A stretch of 64,000 nt of DNA from Albugo candida. Its lineage: Eukaryota > Oomycota > Peronosporomycetes > Albuginales > Albuginaceae. Numbering within the stretch: position 1 is the stretch's first letter; every line of letters starts with the position of its first letter. The notes below the pieces were generated by a model. The model ran no database searches. It saw nothing but the letters and a program-made list of their open reading frames with translations, and had not been told where the DNA came from. Position numbers and translations under genes: made by a program. Positions 10,459-22,300 of this stretch are shown here, in pieces. The DNA is taken from the NCBI GenBank assembly GCA_905220665.1, contig CAJNAR010000145.1, positions 62,001-126,000 of the forward strand, written 5' to 3'.

Positions 10459-12648
10459 ATGCCGAGCACCAAGTTGTGCATTCTGATGCTTACGGTTCTG
10501 ATGCTGATCAGAGGGATGTCGCACACTAACTATAAACAGCAATTATCAGGAATTTTTAACGTGACAAGTACGGCTCGAAGACAATTATCATCATGCCATC
10601 AGTGCCTTGTTACTTTTTTCGGGATAAGAAACATTTTTTTGCTAGAAGCTAGTAATGCCTACAGGCTCTACTATGTCAGCGGACGCCTTTATGGTCTTAT
10701 CAGAGCATTCACTACTCATTGCAATAGCGAGTATACATGTTTGATATCAACGACATTAACCAAGGAATACACTCGTAATGTTCAAAGTCGAAGCAATTCT
10801 GAGCAGTTGACCACGAAAGATACATTACATGGACTCGATGAAGCTCTATATCATCTGGCAAAAAGGATGCTATTTGCAAAAGATGGGGTAAATTCTGCTG
10901 GGTGGACAACAGCTCCAAAATATTGGAGATATGAGAATCCAGCATTGGTCCACAGACAATTACTGAAAATTCCCGTTTTTTTTTTCGGAGAATATCCAAG
11001 ACGCAACAATAAACAAGACGTCGATAGTGTGCCAGAACAGGAAAGACGAGCTCCTTCGATTTCGGTTCAAGCTCCACTAGTATCATCAGATGTCATAAAC
11101 GGCAACATCCTGAGTACGCAAAAGGGTCAAAATGATGGGTCAACGCTCAAATGTATGATCATTCATACTTTTCTAGAAGAAGCTGTTTGTCGAGAGTGTT
11201 TGGCCATGCACAGTACTTCGTTAACCGTTCGGGTTTACCTCCTATATCACACCAGCATGATACACTCTGCCGAGCTGTGCGTTTTTCGTAGCATATACGA
11301 AGTGTCAAGAATTATTGAAAGCTGTAAATCATTCTTCTGCTCAGAAATCGTACATTGGGATACGAGCGATTGTGATAGAATGGACAACATTTTTCCAAAG
11401 CATTCCCAAATTTATATGGAGACAAATGAAAAACACAATAAGAGAAAACGAACTCATAAAACATCAGGCCTGGATGAGAACGTGAAAAATTTGAAAGAAT
11501 TGGGGCATGTGTTAACTCATATTGCTTATAAAAGAATGGCAAGGTATGCAGAAAGGCGGAATGGCTTGATGAATGTTTTCCAATCATCTTCTACATTAAA
11601 AATACTCCAGCAGGAGAGTCATGCCTGCATCATTCTCACTTCAACGCGTAATCACAATACTCGATGTATCGGTTGTATTTTGAAAAATGTAATAGGAGCT
11701 CGCCTGGTTATCATTTCGTCCTTCATTGATGCAATGATCCTAACTGATGCTTCTGCACAACTACCAGATTGTCGACACTTATGTAGCCACCGAGAAAGGC
11801 TGGAGACAGCTGAATGCCGGAAATATCTTGATGAACACACGATGAACATAGAAATGCACGAGAAACCATCGAAGCCGTGGTCCCTTCACGAGTATGGTCG
11901 CAATTGTCTTGTATCGTATCACACATATAATTTGAAGCAGGCATGCGAATCCCTTATGCGGAATCTTTATACCATTGCTTCGAAAGAACCTAAGATACAT
12001 ACGATCACAGAAACCTCTTTTTTGGTATACACTTCAGAACTTGGTCCAATGAATATCGCCGTGGCGCTCTCAAAATATGGAGAGTTTACGATAGAGCACT
12101 CGAAGAGAAGCAGGACGTGTTCCAGGATTCAAAAGGTTCCTCTTGAGTTCTGTTTCGAGCACGAAGCATTTGATTGGACAGTTAGCAGACAATCAGCTCA
12201 CCCAAGTGCCATCAACATGTTTACGACAAAGCTTATACCAGTGGGTATTTGGCCTCCTAAGAACTATATTAACTCACAGATTGAGAATCGCGAAGTATCT
12301 AAAACGAGCTGTTTGCTGCAACATCCTTTCGCGACCGACATTCAAATCTGGCCCAAATATAATAGCATCGCGTTAGTGGAGTACGAGTGTGTCAAAGCGA
12401 AACATCTGAATTGTGTAACTTGCCTTCTCCAACACACAGAAGTCTTCTTTGCCTACAATGAGAAATCAGGAAAAAAAGGATATGTCTGGATGAGTCAGGC
12501 CCCGTCAGAAATTATCGGACGCTGCGTTAATAATGGTATTTGTTCGAGTCTTACTTGTAACTATAATCGAGTTCAACTTAATCGACCTGATGGACTTAGA
12601 TTATTGACACATGCAGACTTCAAAGTCAAGAGAAATAGATCTAGCTGA
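10459..12648 (+). CDS. Secreted multi-unit CHXC/CCG-type effector candidate, 729 aa
   Basis: An intronless ORF. The frame opens at TTG 10432, but the first ATG is at 10459, directly before a strong signal peptide (MPSTKLCILMLTVLMLIRG, cleavage probably near residue 20-25). The mature N-terminus carries CHQCLVTFFG at residues 46-55, an exact C-H-x-C-x5-G, matching the Albugo CHXC motif (Gly at +6) and the CX2CX5G motif of CCG effectors. Three further C-x2-C units follow at CREC (244-247), CIGC (403-406, Gly at 413) and CVTC (652-655). Each of these is preceded by a Cys 7-12 residues earlier, and all four units are followed by two or three Cys about 30-50 residues later. A repeated YHLAKRM / HIAYKRM block (131-137, 354-360) links units. 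No enzyme motif is seen. Role inferred: secreted host-targeted protein. It is much longer than a single-unit CCG protein. Confidence 0.8.
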   Translation: MPSTKLCILMLTVLMLIRGMSHTNYKQQLSGIFNVTSTARRQLSSCHQCLVTFFGIRNIFLLEASNAYRLYYVSGRLYGLIRAFTTHCNSEYTCLISTTLTKEYTRNVQSRSNSEQLTTKDTLHGLDEALYHLAKRMLFAKDGVNSAGWTTAPKYWRYENPALVHRQLLKIPVFFFGEYPRRNNKQDVDSVPEQERRAPSISVQAPLVSSDVINGNILSTQKGQNDGSTLKCMIIHTFLEEAVCRECLAMHSTSLTVRVYLLYHTSMIHSAELCVFRSIYEVSRIIESCKSFFCSEIVHWDTSDCDRMDNIFPKHSQIYMETNEKHNKRKRTHKTSGLDENVKNLKELGHVLTHIAYKRMARYAERRNGLMNVFQSSSTLKILQQESHACIILTSTRNHNTRCIGCILKNVIGARLVIISSFIDAMILTDASAQLPDCRHLCSHRERLETAECRKYLDEHTMNIEMHEKPSKPWSLHEYGRNCLVSYHTYNLKQACESLMRNLYTIASKEPKIHTITETSFLVYTSELGPMNIAVALSKYGEFTIEHSKRSRTCSRIQKVPLEFCFEHEAFDWTVSRQSAHPSAINMFTTKLIPVGIWPPKNYINSQIENREVSKTSCLLQHPFATDIQIWPKYNSIALVEYECVKAKHLNCVTCLLQHTEVFFAYNEKSGKKGYVWMSQAPSEIIGRCVNNGICSSLTCNYNRVQLNRPDGLRLLTHADFKVKRNRSS

Positions 12649-14840
12649 TAGTGAACTGCTGATAATGAAAAATGTTATAGATTTGATTTTATACCGCTTG
12701 TTGAATCCTCTACATGTGCAAAAAACGCTTTCTAGTAATCAGAGTAAGAAATTCTGAGGGTTTTGCTTTGGAAGATGATACCCAGTAGAGCATGGAAGTA
12801 TTTCTCGCTCAAGATGGTGTGAAGGGTTTCATCATGTCTTGAACGTGAAAGCATTGCTGCATATTTTTGCAGCCATAAGGTGTCGCACATCCGACCATAG
12901 CAATTATGGGATAAAATCAACGTATCCTAGATTTTAATAAGGTAACGTCTAAAAGAATGCTTTAACTGATTAGACTTATGACGTAGCGCATGCTCACAAC
13001 TTTTATATACAGCCATGTGGTTATAGTCTGATCAATGCATAAAAGAGCAATCTATTGAAGGTTTGGATGTATCAAGGGAGAATCAAGTTGCGTAAAAATT
13101 ATAATGGACAGAAAGCTATTCTATAAAATAATATAGACTGTTCCTGACATTCTGATCACCGAGCGGATATAGATTAGAATGATTTGAAGAAATTATCGAA
13201 ACTCAAGGTCTATTAGTCGTATAACATATGAGGGTTTTATATATATCAGTACAGCATGACACGACTTGATATCAGCGATATGTTCAACAAAATTAGCGAT
13301 GATATAAGATAGCCAAGCATATCTGTGCCATACTGAGAAACCTATTCAAGAAATATGTAACAAATAAAGCAAATTCAAATGCATGAAATGCTTCCTAAGG
13401 TGCACAGAAAGCATTGAATCAATCGATGTATCATCTATTTGTGCTCCAACATTTAATTTTGTCTGTGACATATTCTCCCGAGTCACCTTTTGATGTACAT
13501 TAATGGTACTTTTCCGATTATGACTGCTAGACGAAATTTGAAATGGTAGGAAAGAATTCGTCACTAAGAAATATACAGTCTCCAGCATTCGGTATATCTC
13601 CCGACGGTTTCTTCTCTTCGAAAAATACCGAAGGCGTTTTCGGATTGGTACATTTTCGACTGAATCTCTGCTTAGAATTATATATATTGAGATACAATTC
13701 ATTTTTGGATTTGAAGCGTACAATTATAAAATATCTCCAATATGCTGAAGTGCTCACATGCATACGATTTTTCAATGCCAATCAAGCTTATTGATCATAA
13801 ATGCTCCTTTATACATTGAATCTGCTTAATTGACATTTTAAAAGCNTCTGCTCCAAGCGTGTGTATATCGGAATGTACTAATCAATCGAATTGATTACTG
13901 ATGTCTCCATGTCACTACCCTAAAGTCGAGTTACCGTCGTCATGGTTTCGAAAGCTTCATACATTTCCGTTGCCGGATGTTTTCTTCTCCCATGATCTAT
14001 CGGCGTCAGAAACTTACATCAACCATAAACAGTACATCAAATATTTCGTGATATTGGCCAATACTTTCGACCTTCATACTAAGTGTTCGTATTGCGGAAA
14101 AGTGAGAAGCTTCCTGCTCCACCCTTTATAGTTACTAACCATTGCGGATAAGTCAATGTTATTTGGCATAAACGATTATGACCAGCATGTTGTTGAGTAC
14201 AATTTTTCTCTGTTCTGAAGCAGCATCACGTACTTACGCTGTCTCCTCCGCAAGCTTCTGCTTAGTGGTTTGCGTGATATCGGGTGACGAGAAATCAAGC
14301 CCCAATATTGTCTCGCGCAAACCTTGCTCTATGATGAAGCCTATCCGGAAGCACTGGCATTGCGAGTGAAATAGCCCAGCAGTGATATCTTGATTGCCTG
14401 GAGCATTCACTGAGATAAATACCTGTGCTCAGGAGGAGAAGTGTATGTTTTGCCTGACTACGTTGAATGTGAAAAAATGAGACTTCTTCTCTTGGTCGGA
14501 CCTGACCGTCCACACCATCTTTGCTTCTTACGTGTGAGGCGGCTTTAATCCAAGAGCCGCAAGATCTAATCCATACGGTAACCACCGACGAGAGACTAGT
14601 ATAAAGCAAATATTGAAAAGAGTTCTTACATGTAAATATACCTGCATCAACACATCTTCAAGCCTTAAACATTCACCACCGATAAAGATTGATGTCAAAG
14701 ACATAATGTTACTTAGATCGTGCTACATGCCATTCAAAGTAAGCTGAACGGTTTTTGTTGCTTATTTCTATGTACGACTTTTGTTACAAGTATTGAGCAT
14801 TGCTGTGTTCTTTATTGGTAAGTACTAATAAAACTTCGGA
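12649..14840. other. Stretch without a firm gene
   Basis: AT-rich sequence. Two overlapping minus-strand frames at 13346-13781 may be one frameshifted small gene: MHVSTSAYWRYFIIVRFKSK at one end and SQTKLNVGAQIDDTSIDSML toward the other. The evidence is weak. One ambiguous base is present at 13846. Plus-strand ORFs at 13543 and 14178 look like shadows. Confidence 0.35.
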
Positions 14841-15173
14841 ATGAGACCATTCCGTCTAAATTACATACTATCACCGACCTGACATAAGCAAGAAAGAATC
14901 GTTGTAGAAGCCAAGAAAAATATTCGAGATAAATTGAATGAGAATACCAACAAGGAGAAGATGATGAGAAGAACCTTGTAAAGCTTATTGAGCCCACCTC
15001 ATCATCCTGAAAAATACCTGATATCATTTTCTGGTTTAAAGCATCAGCTAAAGATCATCAAGACATCCAGTTTTAAAAATTCGATGGCAGAGTCTCGAAA
15101 ACGCGCGGAGGTGATTCTAAATAACAGGTACCAAAATCATTCATTTGAAAAATTGAAAAAAGGCGAACGATAA
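14841..15173 (+). pseudogene. Relic of a small lysine-rich protein
   Basis: From ATG 14841 one frame reads MRPFRLNYILSPT, then TGA, then RIVVEAKKNIRDKLNENTNK, then TAA, and then continues to KLKKGER and a final stop at 15171. Two in-frame stops in otherwise coherent coding sequence suggest a recently disabled gene of about 110 codons. The N-terminus could be a weak secretion signal. The family is not recognised. Confidence 0.35.
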
Positions 15174-15190
15174 GTTCAATTTGATATCGA

Positions 15191-15217
15191 TGTCAGGAAT
15201 GTCAGGAATGTCAGGAA
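15191..15217 (+). repeat. 9-bp tandem repeat, three units
   Basis: TGTCAGGAA is repeated three times without interruption. It lies just after the relic ending at 15173 and has no evident coding role. Confidence 0.9.
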
Positions 15218-15381
15218 CATGAGCAAAAAAGCATCATCCTTCAGTAAGTATCAGAACGTCCATAACTAATGACCAATACGTCCACGCAGCTGAAAAGCAA
15301 GATGTAAAAGTTTTTGTAGATGGCTTGTGATTATTTTCGTCGCTGTTGCGTGGACAACCTCATAAAAAAGCGATATAGTTA

Positions 15382-15705
15382 ATGGCTGAGGACGTTGAAC
15401 ATTTTTTTAGAAATGGGAACACCCAGGATAGGCTATCTTTGTGCGGTGCAGTCAAATCATGTGCAAAGACCTTTACCTTCCAACTGAACAGGTCTCGATT
15501 TTCAATTGGCGTAAAAGAAAGGCGCTTTCAATTTGCAGAAGTGTCAACAGCAGGATATTGCTTGCGAATCGGGAATGAGACTTCGAAATTATATCCTGTA
15601 TCCGCGTCATATGGATTCCTGTATGGGTACAATTTCCATTCTCTCACTTTTGAATATCACTTAGCGATGATAACCTTGTTGGTATCAGGATTACCGTTTC
15701 CTTAA
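15382..15705 (+). CDS. 107-aa ORF, possibly an aspartic-protease C-terminal relic
   Basis: True ATG start and good coding composition. The second half (TFTFQLNRSRFSIG, then YCLRIG, then GFLYGYNFHSLTFEYHL) can be laid over the C-terminal end of pepsin-family lobes: a beta-strand 'F-x-I-G', a Cys, then W/F-x-L-G...F. It also matches the order seen in the ORF at 29215-30030. No catalytic motif is present, so at most this is a fragment. It could equally be an unrelated small protein. Confidence 0.3.
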   Translation: MAEDVEHFFRNGNTQDRLSLCGAVKSCAKTFTFQLNRSRFSIGVKERRFQFAEVSTAGYCLRIGNETSKLYPVSASYGFLYGYNFHSLTFEYHLAMITLLVSGLPFP

Positions 15706-16907
15706 ACACAGTGCAGTCCGAGAAGAAGACATAATTAGTCATAAGCATAATAGAACTAACTGAGCTTCTTGCAAGCTGACAGTCGGATGAACGGTTCGAT
15801 GATTCCAGATACAATCTCGACAATAAATGTTCTTTTTGAGATTTTGGTTAAACCTTCTACATCATTCGTGTTGAAACAATTCGTTACCCCAATAAAGCCA
15901 CGACACTTCCATGCTTTGCTCTTCTAGGGATGTGAAGAAATTACGACAGTCGGCTTTCTTTGAGCTCTCGAGTTACTATTTACTTTATGGTAAGGAGGGA
16001 AAAACATACTGCTCACCTGTTATACATCAATCAATTTCTGGTTCTCATTCCAATCATCTTTATTGGCTTCAGCGTGTTGTTCAAGAGATGGCAAAAAAAA
16101 ATCTGACGACACTGTTATATGTATTTGGTACTCCTGCGCTTACCCAGTAGCATAACTTCCAGCCAGCCAGAATCAATCATTCTCAAGACATCCTTTTAGC
16201 CCGGCTAAGTCAATCAGTTCTGTTTGTTAGATCTTCCAGACTCTTTTTGATGATAGTAGCCCATAACGGTTCTGATCATGATTATTGCCACGATGTAATT
16301 TGCATGGTTTTGAAATTTGTGTGTGCATACTCTTCTTGTTGTTTTTTTTGTATTGTTTTGATAAAAATTCAGTAATTTGAGGTGGCTGGCTAAATCAATC
16401 TCGGCACTCAGATACGGGTCAGAAAACCTATAGTCTTTGAAGTAAGTGGTCGTCAACGCTTGTGCTATTATAATTTCCAAGAAAAAAAGTATTCTATGGT
16501 GGTGTCACATATATAGTCCGACAAGGTTCCTATACAAGCAAAAATACAGCCTCACCTTTGTACAAATAAAAAGCTACCTAAGACATCTATTTGACAAGCT
16601 GGTTTTCGTCGCTCATAAATAGATATTGAAACTTTCTGCGCTATAGCTAAAGATCTAAAGTAATAGAATAACATAAGTAATGAAAATGAATGGAGATGAT
16701 GCGTTCGAAACTTGAATATACCAAATTCATTACCAGCTTGATTACCCAACAGTTCGTACCGTTTCACCAATTGTAACATATTTCGGTAGGACGAATGGCT
16801 TGTAGAACAGAGTTCTACACTTCAGTTGTGTGGTAGAATTAGGATAATGTCACAGAAAAGAACAGCGATGCTTGAGAAAAATTTCGATTAATATTAAGGT
16901 ATCTGTG
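15706..16907. other. Stretch without a firm gene
   Basis: Only short ORFs occur (15911-16150 +, 16214-16480 -, 16552-16779 -). None has a convincing start, composition or motif. Confidence 0.35.
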
Positions 16908-17198
16908 ATGATCAAGCTCTATGCGCCCTATTTGTGGTTAGATGCTGTAATAGTAGTATTTCCATGGGTTGTAACACAATCGAGAAGACCTCAGCAGTTA
17001 CGCACATATAATGAGGTGATAAACGAATTTGCAATAATGACCGATCATACATATTTATACCAGAAGCAAAAGTGTAAGGTTTCTAATCCTGATAGTACAT
17101 TGCCAGAATATAGATTTAAACCAGTTCCATTGAAATTTAGAAAACGTTTGGGTCGTTTTAATGCCCAATATGTAGTCGAGTTTGATATTGTGCGTTAG
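16908..17198 (+). CDS. Candidate small secreted protein, 96 aa
   Basis: The longer frame begins at TTG 16872. I prefer ATG 16908 because it starts a hydrophobic leader (MIKLYAPYLWLDAVIVVFPW) that ends near VVTQS, followed by a basic, polar mature part (RRPQQLRTYNEVINEF ... KFRKRLGRF). The pattern suggests a small secreted protein with a single Cys in the mature part. No family is recognised. It lies 0.6 kb before the LINE. Confidence 0.4.
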   Translation: MIKLYAPYLWLDAVIVVFPWVVTQSRRPQQLRTYNEVINEFAIMTDHTYLYQKQKCKVSNPDSTLPEYRFKPVPLKFRKRLGRFNAQYVVEFDIVR

Positions 17199-17832
17199 AA
17201 GCTCAAAAAATGCGTCAATTCTGGCAAGTCCTATGTTCGGAACTGGTTGACCTGCTAGCTTCGCTGCTATGTTTTTTCAACTGTGGAAATCCATTTTACG
17301 TGCTCTTTTATGAGTAACCATGTGGTATACATTTTTTTTTCTTTGACGTCATCGAAACGTGTAGTAAAGTATAAAATATTTCTGCAGCAAATCACCAAAA
17401 AAACGTAAGAAAAGGTCGTAACTTATCCAGGGAAGTTGACCTTATAGCTCAAGTTATAAACATTGACATGAAGGTCTAGACATTGGAATGATTGCATTGT
17501 AGTATGTGATTTATATATGGAAAGCTGTACAGAGTCAGGTTTCCTGGCAGGCAATGTATCCTAACGCTGACAAGATACATCTATACGATACCCACCACCG
17601 CATAAGGAAAGCAAAATTTGTGAAGAATTTTGTTATTTTTGTTATCAGCAATACGGTAATGATAAACAAACGAAAAATGACATATGGAGATACGTCAACA
17701 AAACAGACCCCGAGCTTAGCACAACATAGTGCACAAGCAGCAACCTTTCAAATTTTTACTGAAGTTTTTTATGGTATCATAAAAATGCAATAAAAATCTG
17801 GTTTCAAGTTGTTAAATATATACCGTTCATAA
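17199..17832. other. Interval before the LINE
   Basis: A frame at 17485-17793 (plus) reads a coherent peptide (KAVQSQVSWQAMYPNADKIH and onward, ending GIIKMQ) interrupted by one TAG near its start. It may be the end of a disabled gene, and no domain is recognised. The rest is AT-rich and featureless. Confidence 0.3.
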
Positions 17833-18540
17833 TGCTGTTCCTCGGACAATCTGGTCCAAGGCGATGCGTGCATCCCTCATGTGCGTCGGCTGGTACAATT
17901 TTGTACCAACCCAGACCAAATCATCCGGGCAGCATTAGATCATCCCATCACCATGCATGGGGTGCTTATTTCATGCATGGAGTCGAATGATCCCGCTTGG
18001 GACGAAGTAGCACATCTACTTCTTATCAATCGCGTTTTTGCAGCGCACAATCTCGGCGAAGATGTCACATTTACGACGCGATGGAATCGCCACGTTGGTG
18101 GAAAAGTTCCCTCAAAGAGAGCTTTATTGTTCGAGAAAGTGATGCCTTGGTGGAAGTCAGTGCCGGACACTGTTCACGGTTTGACTCGGGCGACCAAAGC
18201 TCTCGCATTATTGGAACTGTTATTTATGTCTACTGCCCCGACATTTTACACAAACGATCACTGGATCCACTATCTCACCGATAGACCAGTGATCTGGATT
18301 CCGGGTCACCATTGTCGTTTACTTCCGATCAATGTGCTAATATTGTTGTTACGTTTCGACGTCGGCATAAAATGTTGGTCGCAATGGTTTGGTGGTAAAT
18401 GGCGAGGACTTCTCTGTGGTGATATCAGCGAGCTCTCAGTCAATCTCAGCTTTTTCCCAGAAGAGAAAGAAACACTCCACATCTCAAAAGAAGATGGTGA
18501 AATGAGGTTGATTGCTGGTCCACTTCAGCGTGAATGCTAA
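17833..18540 (+). pseudogene. LINE ORF1-like frame
   Basis: The frame is open from 17833 to the stop at 18538. There is no ATG before codon 25 of the part starting at 17881 (a GTG). The protein includes WNRHVGGKVPSKRALLFEKV and a hydrophobic centre. It carries no zinc knuckle, coiled coil or RRM that I can see, so it is called ORF1 only from its position directly before the endonuclease. It overlaps the next frame by 29 bp. Confidence 0.5.
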
Positions 18541-19375
18541 GGGCTCCTCGATTATTTCAACGTGGAACAATATCTCAGCACTTACGGTGAATGTTATTGG
18601 AATTCATAAAAATGGTCATCTTTTTATCGACCACATCCTATCACAACACTCCATTTGTTGTGTCCAAGAAACCAAGTTTCACGATCACAACCAACTGGAA
18701 TCATTTCAATTTTTATTATCCTCAAAAATGCAGCACAAAATGTTTGTCAATGATCACAACAGTGCTTTTCTCCATCCGACTCAAAATCGCAGTGGCGGCG
18801 TCATGACAATCCTTCGTTCGGACTTTCCCGGTTACTCAACAGCTGAAGAACTCACCGAGCGAAGCATTCGAAATCGTTATTTGGTTTTGCGTCTTATCAT
18901 TCACGATGCACCGGTGTATATTCACATTGTATATGCACCGGTCAAGGCCGAGGAACGAGTGGGTTTTTATGACTTATTGCTTCCAAACACTTTCGAATCG
19001 ACCGCAACACATATCGTATTTGGTGATTTCAACACACCACTCGATCCAGCTATCGATGCTTCGAGTGGAACAATTCGGCACGAACCAAGTCGATTAGCGT
19101 GTTTGGAATGGCTTTCACAGTTGGGTGTGGTAGACGCTTGCCGAATCCAACATCCGACTGAAAAAGTATTTACAGGACCATTACCACGCAAGAATCGACT
19201 TGATTATATCTGCATGTCGGAAGAGCTATTCAATATGGTATACAAAACCTCTGAGTATTTTCGTCCACGACATGCGGGAGATCATCATGCGGGAGATCCC
19301 TGGCACAAAAAGTAACTTTTGCAAATCCAACTCAATCTCCGGGTCGAGGATATTGAAAATGTTCATTACGACTAT
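18512..19375 (+). pseudogene. LINE ORF2, AP-like endonuclease part
   Basis: Motifs of the exonuclease-endonuclease-phosphatase fold appear in order: ISTWNN near the N-terminus, the metal-binding Glu in CCVQETK, YLVLRL..HDAPVYIHIVYAP, GDFN at 19022-19033 and RLDYI near 19200. The last catalytic block, normally SDH, reads AGDHHAGDP because CATGCGGGAGAT is duplicated in tandem there (about 19271-19297). A TAA follows at 19316. The enzyme would nick target DNA to prime reverse transcription. This copy is probably dead. Confidence 0.85.
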
Positions 19376-19377
19376 TT

Positions 19378-22300
19378 GAATATCCTAAAGTTGTCGAAGC
19401 AATCAAATTGGAAGCGATTTTGGTGCTCGAACAGTTACGGACAACTTCGAATCCCGGTAAAATGTGGGAAAGTTGGAAGACGAAAATCAAGCAACAGCTT
19501 CAACGCATTGAAAAAAAGGTTGCAAAAGATAGCCGACGTGATGTTGAGTCTAGCCAGCGTGTTTTGGAAGTCGCAGCAGCTCGATATCGCATCCAAGACA
19601 CCAATGAGTCACGGTATTTTTACGAATCGAGTCTCCAACAATTTAAAATTTCAGTCGAAAACAATGCAAAATACAACCAAGATGAAAGCTTCGACCATCA
19701 CGTGAAGCATATGGAGAACTCTTCAAAGCATTTTTTTCGCCCTCCGGATAGTTCTTGTCGTCGCGTGCCGATCGAAAATGTTACAAAAAAATGTGGTACC
19801 GTGACATCGAACCCGAGGGAGATTATTGACGAATTTAGAGATCATTGGGGTGGTGTCATGGGCTCTGTTTATAGCTCTGAGACTGACTCAAATGTTCCAA
19901 GTGAAAGAAAGCAAAAAAAGTTACTCGATTCGATTCAAGTTTCACTTGCCTCAGCAGCGCAAGACCGTCTCTCCACTCGGTTAAGTACGACTGAGATGGC
20001 GGAAGCGATCAAGCACATGAGGAGTAGTTCTTCTCCAGGTATGGATGGACTACCAGCTGCATTTTATCAGCTTGATCCGGAAACGTTTGGCGAGTGTCTG
20101 AAGATCGTGTTCGAATATCAGCTGGAAAGAGGAATTCTACTTCGATCACAACGTCACTCGGCAATAACATTATTGTACAAAAAAGGATCACGAGGTGATC
20201 CTGGCAACTATCGACCGATCGCACTGCTTTGTGTCGATGTAAAAGTACTTTCAAAAGTGTTGGCGTATCGATTGCAACGTTTTTTGCCAAAATTGATCCA
20301 TCAAGATCAAAAAGCATTCGTGCGAGGAAGGTCAATGCATCATCATATTCGACATCTCACCGACATCCAAGACTTGGTCACTCATCGTGGGGAGGAAGCT
20401 TATGCGACTTTTCTCGACTTTGAGAAAGCTTATGATCGAGTCAATTGGACGTACATGTTTCGCGTTTTGGAAAAAATGGGTGTTGGAAAAAGTTTCATCG
20501 ACTGGGTTCGTCTTTTGTACAATAACACAAAGGCGCAGTTGATGATTAATGGAAATATCACACCATCTATTACACCACAACGTGGAGTGAAACAAGGTGA
20601 TCCTCTCTCAGCATTACTTTTTCTGATGACGATCGAACCTTTGGGAAATCTACTTCGTCAACATGAAGAACATGGCATTTGGATTAATGGCACGACTGTC
20701 GCAACTGGATTATTTTTTGCGGACGATTCGACATTGCTTTCAGAGACACCAAATGGTGTTTTGACGCAACTCGAACTCGTCCAAGTCTATTGCGATGGAT
20801 CGGGTACGAAACTCAACTTGAGTAAATCATCTTTGCTCTCGTTGAATCGGACCATGCCGTGTCCACGTATTCCCAATTTGACCATAATGGGTCCGGAGGA
20901 TTCGGTCAAGTATTTGGGTATTCCGTTTGGCCAGAAACCAACTCATTCGATGGTTATTTCAACTCTCGACAAGCGTTTTTACGATGGGTTTGGTGTATGG
21001 TTTCGACGAGCACGAACTGTCCGTGGTCGACTACTGGTTGCGCAGACGATGATTTTATCACGTTTGTGGCATTACACGATGCACGTAGACATACCAGCAG
21101 CGACAATTCGACAGTGGCAATCGATGTTAAATCGATTTGTGCTTGATCGGAAACACAAAAAAGATTCAAAACATGTTCACCTACTCAGCAAAGAGTTTTT
21201 ATATCTTCGCCGACAAGATGGTGGACTACAAGTTCCTTTTTTGGTGGGACGATTAAAGCTACAACGTATTCAATTCCTTCAGCAGTTCGCATCCGATGCG
21301 TCAACAGTTATTCCTGCGAATTGGAGAACTGCTTCGACGGAATTATTACAACTTATCCAACCTTCCTTTGGACCACACAAGCCGATGGATATATTCACCA
21401 TCGCACCAAATCGACATGGGAAAATGGTTCAATGGGAGAGCATATCGTCATGGTGGAAACAAGCATTTAGAATGTGGCATCAGATGGATTGGAGCATTTC
21501 AATATCAGATTTAAATGTTTCACAACGCCGTCAGTACTACATGAAACAGCCGATATGCTTTCACTGCGACCAAAAGTTACATTACGAAGATGTTACTCGT
21601 CATCCGAGTACGCAGAACGTTTGGTACAATCTTGGCATGGTGGGTGAACCACATCGAACATTTCGAAAAACGTTTGCTACACCTTTCGACGTTCCAAGTT
21701 TGCAATACTTTTTTCGTGAAAGCGACACATGGCCAACGAAGGAAGATTTCGTCGCCAACTATTACAACGACGAAGAACTAAACACATCGGATATGGCTGA
21801 AGAAAAGTTGCTGAGTCGACTTTACAATGAAGTCACTCAGATTCTCCAGCGTATCCACTCGACGATTGGTCTCATCACTTGGATTGCAACAACCACAAGT
21901 GGCAGATCATTTTATGTGGAAGTAAAAAGCAAGGAAAGGAAACATAATTTATCATCTATTCCACACTCACAACTCTCACGAATCGTCTGGAAACCTCCCG
22001 AACCAACCAAGAGTCATCCGATGTCGACACATCGGTCAACACGGGAGAGATCGGACGCACTGGATTCAGATCGAGTGGGAACTTTTATGGCTACATCACG
22101 GCATCTTCGGAAACGTGTATTACCAATTGTCGAAGATTTACAGTTTCGTCTAGCATTTCGAATGCTGCCAGTTCGATCTCGTTTCTGGTTCTTAAAGGAT
22201 GTTCAGCCCGACATTATATTGTGCCCGCAGACTTCGTGTGGGGCAGTGGAATCCGATCAACATCTCTTTCTCGAGTGCGACCACACGGCACAGTTATGGA

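Noticed and set aside
11312..12000. Several minus-strand ORFs inside the effector gene
   Set aside because: They are shadows of the 729-residue frame on the plus strand.
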